64,000 bases of DNA. Source: Rana temporaria (lineage: Eukaryota; Chordata; Amphibia; Anura; Ranidae). The stretch is taken from positions 112,199,682-112,263,681 of the forward strand of contig NC_053491.1 in NCBI RefSeq assembly GCF_905171775.1. The letters run 5' to 3'. The notes under the pieces were generated by a model. The model saw only the letters and a program-made list of their open reading frames with translations. It ran no database searches and was not told the origin of the DNA. Positions 23,251 through 35,570 of the stretch are shown piece after piece. The number at the start of each line of letters is the position of its first letter. The stretch's first letter is position 1. A program made the position numbers and the translations under genes.

Positions 23251-23814
23251 ATGAACCGACCGCTGCTATTTACAACCTTATATAAGCTTTAACATGGTAA
23301 TGTAATTCCACACATTGTTTTCAATCTGATGTTTTTTTTAAAAGCTGAGCTTCAGTTAGCATGTCATTATTATTATTATTATTATTATTAAAGGCTAAGT
23401 TTAGTAAAAAAAAAAAGTCAGCACAGGCGACTTACGTTACTTATAATCAATGTGATGTGTCCCTTGTGTCCCTCTTTCATATGCACTCCAAAAAAGTGCA
23501 AATTATGCCTGCCCTTCTTGTCCACCTGCTTCATTCATGGAAGCTGTATTATAGCTTCCATGAACAAAAAATTATATAAGAATGGATGAGGCAAACATTT
23601 CATTCATGCGCCCATTCTCCATTCCTAGATTGTTTTTCATTCATGGAAGCTATTATACAGCGTGGAAGTATAGTAAAGCCTCTAAGAATGGAGGAATAGA
23701 TGGCACTCTTGATGAGTGTATATAATAGTCCCTTGGAACTATAAAACCCTGCACCATAAGATGGCGGTGGCAGTTCCTCCTGGATGGTTCAACCTACCTC
23801 TTTAGCCTCGTACA

Positions 23815-24072
23815 CACGACCGAGGAACTCGACGGGCGAAACACATCGTTTTTCTCATCTAGTTCCTTGTTAGGCTGTTGAGGAACTCGACAAGGCAAGT
23901 TTCTCCATTCCCATCGAGGAAATAGAGAACTTGCTCTCTTTTTGGCTCGTCGAGTTTCTCAACAGTTTCCTCAACGAAAATGTACACACGACCGGTTTCC
24001 TCGGCAAAAAAAAATTTCCCAGCAAGTTTCTTGCTGGTTTTTGCAGAGGAAACCGGTCGTGTGTACGAGGCC
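23815..24072. mobile_element. Harbinger-type MITE
   Basis: The ends GCCTCGTACACACGACCG and CGGTCGTGTGTACGAGGC are inverted, with flanking TTA and TGA (one mismatch). It carries the AGGAACTCGAC and GGTTTCCTCGGC motifs shared with 4270-4865 and 25346-25611. Confidence 0.75.
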
Positions 24073-24305
24073 TGAATCTCCTGACTACTCACATTATCAA
24101 GAGGCTCACATTACACAAGCTACATTCTCCTACAACTCCTATCATCAATTTTGCGTTCCACGGCCCGGAACCAAGTGGATGGAAGTGACGCCAACAAGCC
24201 CCGCCCGCCCCGGGCGCTCATGCCCCAAGGAGGGGAGAAAGACACACCCCCTGTGGTATTATCACTATGTTAATGTACAATAAATAAGTGTGTGAGTGAG
24301 ACACA

Positions 24306-24546
24306 GGGGGTTATTTACGAAAGGCAAATCCATTTTGCACTACAAGGGACTTGGAAGTGCAGTCGCTGTAGATCTGAGGGGAAGATTTGAAATGAGGGGG
24401 GGGCTCTGCTGATTTTATCATCCAATCATGTGCAAGCTAAAATGCTGTTTTTTATTTTCATTGCTTGTCCCCCTCAGATCTACAGTGACTGCACTTGAAA
24501 GTGCACTTGTAATGGAAAGTGGATTTGTCTTTCGTAAATAACCCCC
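24306..24546. mobile_element. Palindromic MITE (GGGGGTTATTTAC family)
   Basis: Ends GGGGGTTATTTACGAAAGGC and CTTTCGTAAATAACCCCC are inverted, with ACA on both sides (24303-24305, 24547-24549). Same family as 18289-18615. Confidence 0.8.
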
Positions 24547-24740
24547 ACAGTCTTGTTGTCTCTGAGGAAGAGGCAAGCCTGGAAACGCGTAGGGAAATGT
24601 ACCTCTTTTCATTTATTAAAGACATGTATTGTGGATAATGCACTAGGCCTGTGCGCCCTCCGTTTTATTTTATGTTTCCAGTGTGATCAGACTTCCCCAG
24701 TCTTTGGACGGCAGAAAGGTGTGACATATCTGGATAAGCA
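24547..24740. other. Repeat core with GAAACGCGTAGG motif
   Basis: The sequence CTGGAAACGCGTAGGG at about 24589-24604 matches CGAAACGCGTAGG at 54136-54148 inside a long inverted-repeat element. A run CTGTGCGCCCTCCG follows near 24650. It looks like the interior of a dispersed element whose arms are not preserved here. Confidence 0.35.
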
Positions 24741-24863
24741 GGGATAAGAGTCTAGAATTGCATCTTGTCCCACCACTAAGCGCAGGAGACTGTGTGTTTT
24801 GTTCTTTGAAACAAAGTAATGTCCGTTGTGCTGATTTATTTATTTTATTATTTTTGACTAAAC

Positions 24864-25639
24864 TTAAAGTACTTGTAAACCTTTACATATACTGAGTGAA
24901 GGGACTGGCCTCAGGTGACACAGAGATGAAACAAATCCTCCTACATACGTTGTACCTGTCTATCTGCAGCCCTCTCTTCTCTACATCTGTTCAAAGTACT
25001 GAGTTATAAAGTTTCTCTAATAGTTCAGAAAAAAGGAGGCGGAGAGCTGAAGTTACACTCTGCAGAGCTTAGTAAGGAGAAGCCTGAGAGTTGATTGAAG
25101 GGAAGGGACACACCCCCTTCACACAGAACTGAGCATACAGAACTGAGCATACACAACTGAGGCTGTCAACCAGTTGGAGCTCCCTCCCCTGTCACCATTT
25201 TACTCTTGGTGTCAGGAAAAACTTTTCAGAAGTGATTCATGCTGATAGCAGAGGAACAAAGCAGCAGACAAATTACACTTAGTGCTACTAATCGAGACAA
25301 GTACACATTATAGAGAGATATGCTTTATTTGTATATCATGTCTGAGGACTCGTACACACGACCGAGTTTCTCGGCAAAAACCAGCAAGAAACTTGCTGGT
25401 TTTTTTTTGCAGAGGAAACCGGTCGTGTGTACATTTTTCGACGAGGAAACTGTCGAGGAACTCGTCGAGCCAAAAAGAGAGCATGTTTTCTTTTTCCTCG
25501 ACAGGAATGGAGAAAATTGGCATGTCGAGTTCCTCGACAGCCTAACAAAGAACTCGACGAGCAAAACGATGTGTTTCGCCCATCGAGTTCCTCGGTCGTG
25601 TGTACGAGGCCTGAGGTTTACAACCACTTCAAGCTTTAA
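24864..25639. mobile_element. TTAA element hosting a Harbinger MITE
   Basis: TTAA occurs at 24864-24867 and 25636-25639, with ends AAGTACTTGTAAACCT and GGTTTACAACCACTTCAAG. A second, incomplete copy is at 60745-61230 (both share ATGAAACAAATCCTCCTACA). The MITE at 25346-25611 is nested inside. Confidence 0.7.
25346..25611. mobile_element. Harbinger-type MITE
   Basis: Ends GGACTCGTACACACGACCG and CGGTCGTGTGTACGAGGCC are inverted, with a perfect TGA duplication (25343-25345, 25612-25614). It is closely related to 23815-24072 in inverted arrangement. Confidence 0.8.
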
Positions 25640-25811
25640 AATAATTTTTTGATGGTTCCACCCATAGAAAGATTCTAATACTTGTTGAGACGGGGGACCA
25701 TGTAATAAACAAAGTTACTAACCTTATTTCTAGCTCCCACTTGCTACATCCCTGCCAACTGACAAGCCCAGGAAGCGGCTCCTTTTTCAACAGTTGGCCT
25801 CCAAATGTATG

Positions 25812-26730
25812 TGTAGCGCCTGGTTACTTTTCAGAACCGGTGCTAGTGTAAATTTAGAGAGGGTCAGAGAGTTAAGTGACTCTGACCAGGTTAATCTGTT
25901 TAAATTTGGAGCCTTTGCCTCAGCTTTGGCTGTGCTGTGGGTTCATGCTGTTGTTTCTGGGGTGACACCCCAGGCCGACAGGTGGCAGCAGTAGAGTCAA
26001 GGATTTGGATACTTTTCCCAGCAGTCTATCAGGAGGGGTTTTCCTAGCTGTGTATGCTAGGGAGGGGTATTTATGGGGCAGACGCCATTTTCTTGGGTCT
26101 TGTTCCCGTGTGGTGCCCACCTTCAGGGTAGCCATACCACAACACCCCGGCAAATGGCCTTCCGGGCCGGGGTATACGTGCTACGCAGTGTTCCTGGTTC
26201 CGGGACCATGTTGGCCCAGAGCAACTGAGCTGTGGCTGGGGCCCAGTGATGCGACTTGGTCACCAATCTGATGAGGTCCTCAGCTGTCCGTTCCTGTGTG
26301 AGGAAGCTGTACGGTGGAGAGTCTACCTGAGGAGTACCAAGAGAGGCTGGTGTTCCATGAGGGCTCTGACTATCCACCGGGGACCAGGGTAACTGGGTGC
26401 TGAGAGACTGGACGTTGGTCGCCTATCAGCCGGTACCTGAAACAAAACTACCTGAAGGAGATCCGGGTGTCGAATCTGTCAAGGAAGATTTGGGACCACT
26501 ATTGTCTCCATTTTGTTCAACTATTGGGACTGTCTGTGAACTTAGCCCCAGTTCGAGTAACATTCTGGTTGCCAGGCTTGTGAGAGAGGCCTGTCCAGGT
26601 GCGCTACATCCACTCGAGCTAGAGTGGTGAGACAGAAGTTTGTAGTTGGAAGCAGGACTGTTTCCCATTTACATACACCTGGATCTGCTATTCTTCATTT
26701 CTACTATCTCTTTACTCTTCTCCAAGTTCC
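25812..26730 (+). mobile_element. Partial LTR (3'-truncated copy)
   Basis: It starts TGTAGCGCCTGGTTACTTTT and runs into sequence homologous with the copy at 17272-18225 (CAGACGCCATT, GGGACCATGTTGGCCC). It loses similarity near 26720, where a hAT-like fragment begins. No internal coding region is present. Confidence 0.6.
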
Positions 26731-26972
26731 ATTGACACCAATAATGGGGCACTATTCCTCCCACTGATACCAATAATGGGGCACTATTCCTCCCAGGAAT
26801 AAAAATGATAACTATTCCTCCTCCTCCTACTGACCACCAAACCCCCCTGAGGTAATGTTTATTTTCACTGATGCAGGACATTTTCTACCCTCATTGGCCA
26901 AAATCCACCCCCTCCGCCCCCCAAAAAAGTCTGAAAGACAGTAAACTTTGAAAAGTTTGGAGACCCCTACTC
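26731..26972. mobile_element. hAT-like right-end fragment with 33-bp tandem repeat
   Basis: Two to three tandem units of CCAATAATGGGGCACTATTC plus CTCCCACTGATA lie at the left. The right end reads AAAGTTTGGAGACCCCTACT, typical of hAT termini such as GGGGTCTCCAAAC read from the other strand. The left end is missing. Confidence 0.5.
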
Positions 26973-27656
26973 TAGGCCAACATATCCTCTTTTTTGTGCT
27001 GAAGATTTTCTGATTGATGTTGCTTGACATTCTATATGCATGTGAATTGAGTAATTTATCATCTGTTAAGATATAACACTTAATCACCATTAAGCGCAAC
27101 CAATTTGTTATAATGGTTATACCATTTAATTAATAATGCCACTTAATTATTAGATCAGAACTAGAGATAAGGGAATCCAAGAGAATCACCAAATAAGCAG
27201 TTTTCAGAGAAAATATTTCCTGCATAAATTATTGCCTTACCAGTGCTACACTTCAGTCTGCCCAAAGACAAAAAGAAATAACAGTTGATATATTACCCTA
27301 CTGTCATTGACCAAGAAAAACCCATATTTCTAGTAAAGAACCTTATTGCTGTCTGAATTTTTTCCTGTTTAGTTGATGGGTGTCAGACAGAAAAGGAAGT
27401 GAGGTGAAGTCACCACAACAGCATTTAAAGCCTAACTGTAGTTTATGTAAGAAAAAACATATTAGCATGCATTTATAGTGTAGAAAAACTAATGTTTTCA
27501 AATGTTTAATCTTCACTGGGCTTGTAATTGAGTCCCAGTACCAGTATAAAATAGTATTCCTGGGGCTGGTGATAGCCTTTCTGCAGTGGTTAGACACAGT
27601 CCTTGCTGGGTCAGGGGTAAAGCCCCCAAGAAACAGGGAGTATGAAAGTATGAAAC
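26973..27656. other. No recognised feature
   Basis: No gene or repeat is recognised. Confidence 0.4.
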
Positions 27657-27668
27657 ATACACTTAAAT

Positions 27669-28768
27669 TTGGTCAAAGGAAGAGTTGCGCTGTTGTAAGC
27701 TAAAATGTGACACTAGTGATAATGAAGTGCTAGATAAATATCAATTAAAATTCTGAAACACCAACTGATTGAAAAAAATTATATCTGTAAATAGGTCTGT
27801 GAGACCTCAATAGGATAACAAGAAGGGGTTAATTCCTAAATTAGGTAGAAACCTGACAATTATCAAGTGAATCAAGTGAATAAATAGCAGTCCGTGTGAA
27901 CAAACCAAAAAAAAACCTTAGGAATACCATTAACATGACCACGTCCCCCTAGAGACGAAATGTTGGGAGGAACGACGTTCTGACGTCACCGCGTTGTGCG
28001 CTAAACCCAGAAGATACGGGGCTGCTGAATAAAAGAACCGGCCAGCTCGATTGTATTTTATATGCCTTGTCTCAGTTCTTCGATGTAAGTGTGCATTTTT
28101 ATGTTACTTATTAAATTTGTAAGGTTTTTTTTACGCTAGTCCCTTTTTTTTTTATGTGGTGCATCCTGGTTGGCTACATGGTTTGAGACATCTTCTATGC
28201 AATATTGAACCACACTGAGGGATTTTTGCTACCAATAGAGACCCCAGGCTGGGATATCAACCATATGCGCATAGTGATCTCCTATAATTAGAGATCACGT
28301 CCATCTGGTAAGCGGCAGTGTTATTGTTTGGTGGAGGCACTATCCTGTCAGCACTTTTTCCTGGACCATTGGATTTGTTGAACACCGGGGATATTTAAGT
28401 TTATATGGACACTCTGCATACATTTTTATTATATTCACATTTTTTACCTTGACGCTTTGTTAATGGTATTCCTAAGGTTTCTTTGTTGGTTTGTTCACAC
28501 GGACTGCTATTTATTCACTTGATAATTCTCAGGTTTCTACCTAATTTAGGAATTAACCCCTTCTTGTTATCCTATCGAGGTCTCACAGACCTATTACATT
28601 GTTTCATACTTTGAATTGATATTTATCTAGCATTTCATTAACACTAGTGTCACGTTTTAGCTTACAACAGCACAGCTCTTCCTTTGACCATTATTATTAG
28701 TGTTGTATAACATTTTAGTTGCCGCTTTACTATTTATCGAATTAGCGCAGTGCACCCCTCTTTTTCAT
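27669..28768. mobile_element. 1.1-kb inverted-repeat element with 12-bp target duplication
   Basis: Identical ATACACTTAAAT copies flank it (27657-27668 and 28769-28780). The left arm (about 27669-27935) pairs with the right arm (about 28457-28692), for example TTGGTCAAAGGAAGAG with CTTCCTTTGACCA, and AGCAGTCCGTGTGAACAAAC with its complement. The roughly 520-bp core includes GACGAAATGTTGGGAGG. A 76-bp tail after the right arm ends TGCACCCCTCTTTTTCAT. It has no convincing coding region, and its superfamily is unknown to me. Confidence 0.7.
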
Positions 28769-28780
28769 ATACACTTAAAT

Positions 28781-29880
28781 GTGTCTGATTTGTTTTTACA
28801 GGAGCTGCAATTAAACTTTGTAACTTCTACTTAAAACAAAAAAAAAATCCATCTTGGCTGGTGTTAACCTTTAAGTTTGTGTATATTTTACCTATTGTAG
28901 AGCTCACAGAATTGTTTTTTTCTCTTGTCATTTTATCAAAATAAATTAAAATTCAATACAACCTCTCTAATACTAGTGACCAAGTCAGCATAGTATTCTA
29001 CTATAGATTTGTGACTACTGAGAAAGAAAATATGGCCATCATAATTTTAGTGAAAAATGCCAGCTCCTCTAATTAAACTATGTTACTAAATGGCCAGTAC
29101 ATAAAAAAAGCATTATTCTAAAGCTGAAGTTTATTGATTTTTTTGTCCATATTAAGTACCAGGGATGGTACTTACTATGAAAGAAGAGTGCCCAGCGTGC
29201 TGGCAGCTGCTACGTTCGACTTAAATCTGATATTTACTACCCCCTGGAAGATTTCTGCTGAGGCGGTTAAAGCAGAACTGAAGTTTTGTCCTAACAAACA
29301 GCAAGCAGGCTTTTATTGCAAAAAATACATGCAATATCTCTTCTGCAATAAAATATACCTGCCTGCATGCTATCTTCTGCAATGCTGCAAACTGAGCTGT
29401 GCATGGACAGCTCAGCTTACAGTGCCAGGCTAGTCTCCGAGTGTCAGGAAGACAGCCTCCTGTACATGCTAGTGAAGAGGCCTGAAGACCAGCGAATAGA
29501 AGATGCCCGCTGAGGGACCCTTGGACAGGTATTAAATCTTCAGTTCCATGAGTCGTGGCACCTGTGGCAGGCACTAGTCAATACATAGGGTGGAGCCTTT
29601 GCTGACGTCATTGTGTACCGTAAAAGACCCGGAAGTTGCGGTATTTGCCAGCTAGAGTGTTATTATTAATGCGCAACTGTTCTTTTTGTATACATAAGTG
29701 CAAAACTTGAATTAGTAGGTTTTTACACTATGTGGACATTTATTTGTTTGTTTCTTACCTGAGCTAATGTGGTTTAGAATCAGAGGTGGTTGCTTGGAAG
29801 ACAGCAAGTGTTGGAGGACTCTGTGAAGAAGGGGAAAAGACACCTAACAATATTGTTGTTGTATTGGCTGTGCTGTTTAT
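28781..29880. other. Mostly unassigned; possible TTAA-type fragment near 29268-29552
   Basis: TTAAAGCAGAACTGAAG at 29266-29282 and CTTCAGTTCC near 29539-29548 are an inverted pair that may be termini of a decayed TTAA MITE. Nothing else is recognised. Confidence 0.3.
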
Positions 29881-30193
29881 GGCCTCGTACACACGATAGG
29901 ATTGCCAGAGGACAACGGTCTGATGGTCTGATGTGCCTACACACCATCGGTTAATGAACCGATCGTGTCAGAACACGGTGACGTGAAACACAACGACGTG
30001 CTGAAAAAATATACTATACTGACGATCGGTTTTGACCTCGGTTAGGCGTCCATCGGTTAAATTTTAAAGCAAGTTCCTATTTTTTTGACCGAAGGATAAC
30101 TAACCTATGGGGCCCACACACGATCGGTTTTGACCGATGAAAACGGTCCTTCAGACCGTTGTCCTTTGGCAATCCTATCGTGTGTACCAGGCC
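29881..30193. mobile_element. Harbinger-type MITE
   Basis: Ends GGCCTCGTACACACGATAGG and CCTATCGTGTGTACCAGGCC are inverted, with a perfect TAT duplication (29878-29880, 30194-30196). The GACAACGGTC subterminal block links it to 2760-3129. Confidence 0.8.
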
Positions 30194-30835
30194 TATGTCT
30201 TCTCTCCAATTCAGGTAAGCCTGCATCTTGCCACTATCTTGGTGAAGGTTCTGGATTTACTTTGGTACTCATTCCTGGAGAAAATAATGTGTTTTTTCTT
30301 GAATCACATTCAGTGGATTTTCTTTACAGACGTATTTGGAGACTTTACTTTATTTCACACTTTTTATGTATTTGATTACATTAGAAATATTGATTTTTGT
30401 TTATGAATTGGACACTTGATTTAATGATTGATATATTAACTGGATATTTTTATTTTTATTTCCATATTGAGTAAGCCTGCTTTGAGGACTAAGTATAAAC
30501 AGAAAAAGGGAGAGAAAAGTGCCACTACTTAAGTGTAGCATTTATTAAAACACATTGTTAAAATGAAAAACAATAAATATGCATTCAAGTTTGAAAGACA
30601 TTAAAAAGCTATCAATAAGTCTTCAGCAGGTGGCAATCTTCCAGGTGGTCAATGGTGAGCAAGTCCTTCCATGTGGATATGATGTAAGGTGCTTGGAACC
30701 AGGAAGTTGACCAGGGGGAACACCAGGAAGAGCCAGCAATAGCAGCAGAAGCTAGAAACTTCAGATCTAAGAATAATTTAGGGAGAGGAAAAGAGGGAGG
30801 CTCGTTCCTGGGCTCAGGGAGACACAAGAAGGACA

Positions 30836-30866
<31 letters not shown>

Positions 30867-31957
30867 CATGCATCTGGTTGCTGGTGGAATGCTTATCACC
30901 CCATCTAAGACAGAGAGAGGCATCACAGAGGACATTCCCTTGTACTTGAGATTGTTGCTCACTGAGCCCACTGCCCAGTTGTTGGAAAGAACGCTGTGGG
31001 TACTGAGTTTATTGAGCAACTTTATTGCAAACAGAGAGAGATCATTTCCTGCCCCAAGAGTCAGGAAAAGACCACTGGTTAGCCCCACTACACACTGTAA
31101 TAAGGAACTGCATTGCCCATTTGGGTCAAAGTGCAGGTGCCTTTACCAGTGTTTGGATGAACTTTATCCTGGGCGCTCCAACTTCAGATTTGTGCCCCAA
31201 CGTGCTGGCCAGTGGGCAAAGTGGTTTAATATAGACTGATATGCTATTAGTGTGGTACTACTCCCTTTATACAGGATTACCCCTAGTATAGTGTTTACAG
31301 ACTACTCTCTATTCTATTCTACTGTACTTGTCTGTCTAACTATACAGCTTAATTGCCATTGTTTTTCCTATTTGTTAAATAATTAATACTGTCTCTTTCC
31401 CTTTAAACTGCTGGGTTACATTATACATTTGCAACAAAAATTCCCCCTTCAACCCAGGTGTGTCAGAGTGTGGGGTGCTATTTGCAGATCCCTGGGCACA
31501 GAAAACAGGGGACCCAGCTCCTTTGGGATGGGGGAGGGGGGTGTAAGCGGTATACTAGGAGGGAGGCCTGTATGAGATTATGTAGGAAGTGTGCAGAGAA
31601 CATAAGACAGCTCTGAATTTCTGATAAGATCAAGAGGCACTTGAGAAACAAATACAACAAAATGCTTCCAGCTTTATATTTAACAAGGGAGAATATAAGA
31701 TCAGTGTTAGGGTTTAAAAACAATTTAACAACACACAAGTGATTAATCCAAATGAACTCTAGAACTCTAGCAGGTTACAGCATAACAATATTGCCACATT
31801 GGACAATATACCACACAATGAACAAAGTAATTTGAAGCCCAGATAACAAGCAATTGAGCTGAAAGTTTGAAAATGACTTGCTAAGTTATTGATAGACTTG
31901 CCAGGCTTCAAAAGTTTGTTGCAAGTCTGCTGCAAGTTCTGGTTCAGTTATTTTGTG
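30194..31957. other. Unassigned stretch
   Basis: No gene is supported. The 123-codon frame at 30868-31239 shows no family motif I recognise. A (GA)n tract lies at 30839-30867. Confidence 0.4.
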
Positions 31958-31965
31958 CAATAGTC

Positions 31966-32949
31966 AGGGCTGTATCCTGGCCTAGGCCAACAAGGCCCAG
32001 GCCTAGGGCAGCACGTTGCAGGCGGGCAGCATGGAAAGAGTCCCCGCCCGCTTGCGCTACACTGTGAGGCCCCATACTCACGAGCAAACATGTCTGCTGA
32101 AACTGGCCCGCAGGCCAGTTTCAGCAGACATGTTTGGTCGTGTGTGGGCGCGAGCGGGCCGAATTCCAGCAAACATTTGCCCGCCGGGCCTTTTCCCAGC
32201 AGACAAATATTCCTGGACTTGTTTTAAAACAGTCCGCTGGAATTCTGCCCGCTCGGACATGTACGGTCGTCAGTACAGACCTACCGTACATGTCCAGGCG
32301 CCCGCCGTCCCTCGCATGCGTCGAATGACTTCGACGCATGCGTGGAAGCATTTTAAAGGCGGGCCGCCCACGTCGCCGCGTCATTGTCGCGGCGACACCG
32401 CGGACACGCCCCGCGTATTGTTTACGCGCGGACTTCTGTACGATGGTGTGTACAACCATCGTACAGAAGCCCTCTGGCAGACATGTATGGTGAAAACGGT
32501 CCGACGGACCGCTTTCACCATACATGTTTGGTCGTGAGTACCCGGCCTTAGTGTAGCTCCAGTCTTATGGGGCGTACTGGACAGAGAGGCAAATTAGTCT
32601 AGTGCCCCCATAAAGCAGCCGCACTGCTTCCGGCCAGCATTCCGCAACTGTGGGGGGGTGGAGCTTCTAATTTTGACTATCCTATTATCCTGAACCACAA
32701 ACCTTCATCACTGTGCTATGTATTTTTTGCTGCACCATTGGCATGGTTATATCTTCTTAGTTCTCTCCATAAAATTTGCAGAATTGTGTGCCTAAAGTAG
32801 AACTATAGGCAACACTGTTTTTTAGGGAATGGCAGGTCTTAAACAGCAAGGGGTGTGGCCTTGACAGGAAGGGGTGGGTCATATTTAATTTAGGGGGTTC
32901 ACGAGTTTAGTCAGGCCTAGGGCAGCACAAAACCTAAATACACCACTGG
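31966..32949. mobile_element. hAT-type element hosting a Harbinger MITE
   Basis: Perfect 8-bp duplications CAATAGTC flank it (31958-31965 and 32950-32957). The left end AGGGCTGTATCCTGGCCTAG and right end TACACCACTGG are imperfectly inverted, and CCTAGGGCAGCA occurs near both ends. The MITE at 32068-32547 is nested inside. Confidence 0.75.
32068..32547. mobile_element. Harbinger MITE sharing its terminus with the autonomous copy
   Basis: It starts GGCCCCATACTCACGAGC, and its first 200 bp or so match the right end of the full-length Harbinger (52398 read backwards). Shared features are the CATGTCTGCTGAAACTGG hairpin, CATTTGCCCGCCGGGCC, CTTGTTTTAAAAC and CGGACATG, in the same order. The other end is GTGAGTACCCGGCC. 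Flanks are TGA and TTA. Non-coding; it lies within the hAT element 31966-32949. Confidence 0.85.
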
Positions 32950-32957
32950 CAATAGTC

Positions 32958-33960
32958 ATCCCACCACAGGGGTCACTGTGGCTGAATTTAGAAATGTGTC
33001 AACTAGAATGTGTGCTTCAAGTGCTCTGCAAGTGTCCAACTTGTCAGTGAAAATGTGCAGCAATTTAACAAAACTTACAATTCAACCCTGCCACAAATTT
33101 GTGGCAAGTTATCCTTGCTATCTGGGATGCCAGTACTTAGCTCTGGGGCCAGCGATACACCTTTCAGGGTGCCAGAAAGGACAGACAAGCTTCAGCTGTG
33201 GACATTAGGGGAAGATCAGTAACATTTTGCGGGTACCTCCAGCCTGCCAATTTACAGCAAGTCCATATTGCCAGATGACCCACTTATTGCTGTACAAGGA
33301 TACGTTCCAGACACATGCCATCTCCCCATCCTGTGAAAGAAGCAGAGTAGCCAACAGCAAAACAACAACCTTTATCTTTTCTATTGTCAATTTGTCTCCT
33401 TACCCAAAACCCGGAGAAATTCATCATCATCACCTGCTGTTTCTATTACTTCTACACACAGTTGCAAATCCTATTAGAGTCACAAAATCTCTGTTGTCTG
33501 AGGGACCGCTAATAAAGGGGGAGGGGTGGGAGGTTTAAATTGGGGGTTTGGAATTAGCAGCTTGTTAGCAATGAATGAGGAGCCTTACCTCTACCAGCAG
33601 CAAGGGCGCCCTTCTTCTTTACCTTCTTAACATCACCAGTTATACATTGCAGAAGGTCTGGGTAGGAAATATGTAACAATGTATTGACTTGTTACCTACC
33701 CAAGTCCTCACTGTTAGTTAGTTAGTCCATCTGTTTTAGGAAACTATGAAGCGCAATCCTCCTCAATGCAGATCACCTAGTTGTCTTTATTGATAAAATG
33801 GCAGTTTATTTCTATGTGAATCTTTGGGACCCTTGAGTGTCTTTCCTGCTCAGTATTGCAATCAGGTTTGCTGAGAGTTTTTCTCCATGACCACCAGCAC
33901 AATGCACACCTTATCTCCAGGGACCTTGACATAAATATGGGTTATATGTTATCTGAGGTT
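32958..33960. other. No recognised feature
   Basis: No gene or repeat is recognised. Confidence 0.4.
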
Positions 33961-34560
33961 TCGGTTAGGCTGCATTCACACCTGAGCGTTTTGTAGCCTG
34001 AAGCCTGAAGCTATAAAACGCTAGAGGGGAAAAAATACATTATTCTTAATGGAGATGGTTCACATCTCCAATCCAAAACACCTGAAGCCGAACGCCTGAA
34101 GCTCAAACATGTTCTGGGCCCTTTTTTGTCGCGTGAATCGGGCTAATTTGGGCGTTTTTGAACGTTTGTATTCCCATAGAAACTAATGGAAACGCTCGAT
34201 TCAAGCGTCTAGCGCGACAACGAGCGTTTCTACGGGCGTTTTGATGCTTTAATCTGTTCTGTGGAATAGAACATTCACCCAGGAAGAAGATAAAAAAAAT
34301 CTACAAACATAGCAACAAATGATGAAAGAGATGATCATTTTTCCTATTGGCTAAAATAAAAAACGACGAAGTTCAAAAACGTCGGACAACGCTGTATGCA
34401 AACACGCGAATACGTGTGAATACGTGCGACAAAACGTGCAACAAAACGCCGGAAAAAGAAGAGGAGAGAAAAGAGTAATTTGGAATGGAGGTAAAATAAC
34501 TCCTAAGATAAAATACCGGCCCATAATAAATACGGACTATTTTATGTGACAAAATATTTA
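33961..34560. mobile_element. Probable MITE-like repeat (GCATTCACACCTGAGCG)
   Basis: The left end GGCTGCATTCACACCTGAGC and dense GCGTTT/AAACGC motifs that pair with each other suggest a dispersed foldback repeat. The right boundary is not clear. Confidence 0.35.
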
Positions 34561-35484
34561 ACACTTATACAATCTTTACATTTATGATTTGTACATTTTA
34601 TAAAAAAATAAATAAATCATATGATAAAAAAATGAATGCAATTTAGAGAACTGATCCCAATGTGCATTGTCATGTAAAATGCCAGACGGGGACTTTGATA
34701 GCCTTAATTAAAGGGAATTTACAATGTACTGTATATATATATATGCTTTGAGACCTCATTTGAATGCAAGTCATCTTCTACTATGTTGATCCAAATGATG
34801 CTGCATGATTTAAAACACAATCTTAATAATTCACAGTGTGCAAGAAAACTGCATGGCTAAGTCAAGAAAGGAAAATGAAAAGACTGACTCGTACAATGGA
34901 AAATGAAAATGGCATTGGAATCCGAGAAGCATGGCATATAGTCTTCTTGTTACACTATAATAAATTTCAGCTACGAAGCAGTTAATAATAGGAAGAAGGA
35001 TTAACCCAGTACAGTCATGTCATTATAAGCCTAAGCACGTGACGTGTTCATCTTAATTTTAACCAATAGGACACAGAAAGAGCTATTTGTGTCTCATTAC
35101 ATCATCTTTATCAAACGGGCCTTTGACTTCCCCCCCACCTCAGTAAACGCATTGCAGTCCAGAAGCCTATGAATAAGTTATAGGGAGCTGATGTTCTACT
35201 CACCCCTTCTGGGGTCTATTGACCCCTTTCTGAGATGGATACTTCTTCATAATCGTCTTCGGTGCCTTAGCAGTATGAGAAACACTGTGGGGACATCAAA
35301 GCAGGGAGCAGCAGCCAGCTTAAATGCCTACATTGTAAGCCGTTTTCTAAAAAAGCAGGGTGATGAAATCATTTATTCTTTATATTAATGTCCAAAAAAT
35401 ACTTTCACTGGGATATATACAGAGATCTATGAATGGTTACTGAATTGTTAGCCCAGCAAATAAGCTTTCTTGTGAAGAGACAAT
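34561..35484. other. No recognised feature
   Basis: AT-rich sequence with no supported gene. Confidence 0.4.
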
Positions 35485-35570
35485 GGGGTTGATTTACTAA
35501 AACTGGAAGTGCAAAATCTGGTGCAGCTCTGCATTTAAACCAATCAGCTTCCAGTTTTTTTTGTTAAAGC

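Noticed and set aside
30868..31239. 123-codon frame as a possible gag-like or host exon
   Set aside because: No recognisable motif, no splice context that I could support, and no flanking retroelement structure.
32016..32537. Open frame of 173 codons
   Set aside because: It lies almost wholly inside the Harbinger MITE 32068-32547, with open frames on both strands due to its palindromic GC-rich sequence.
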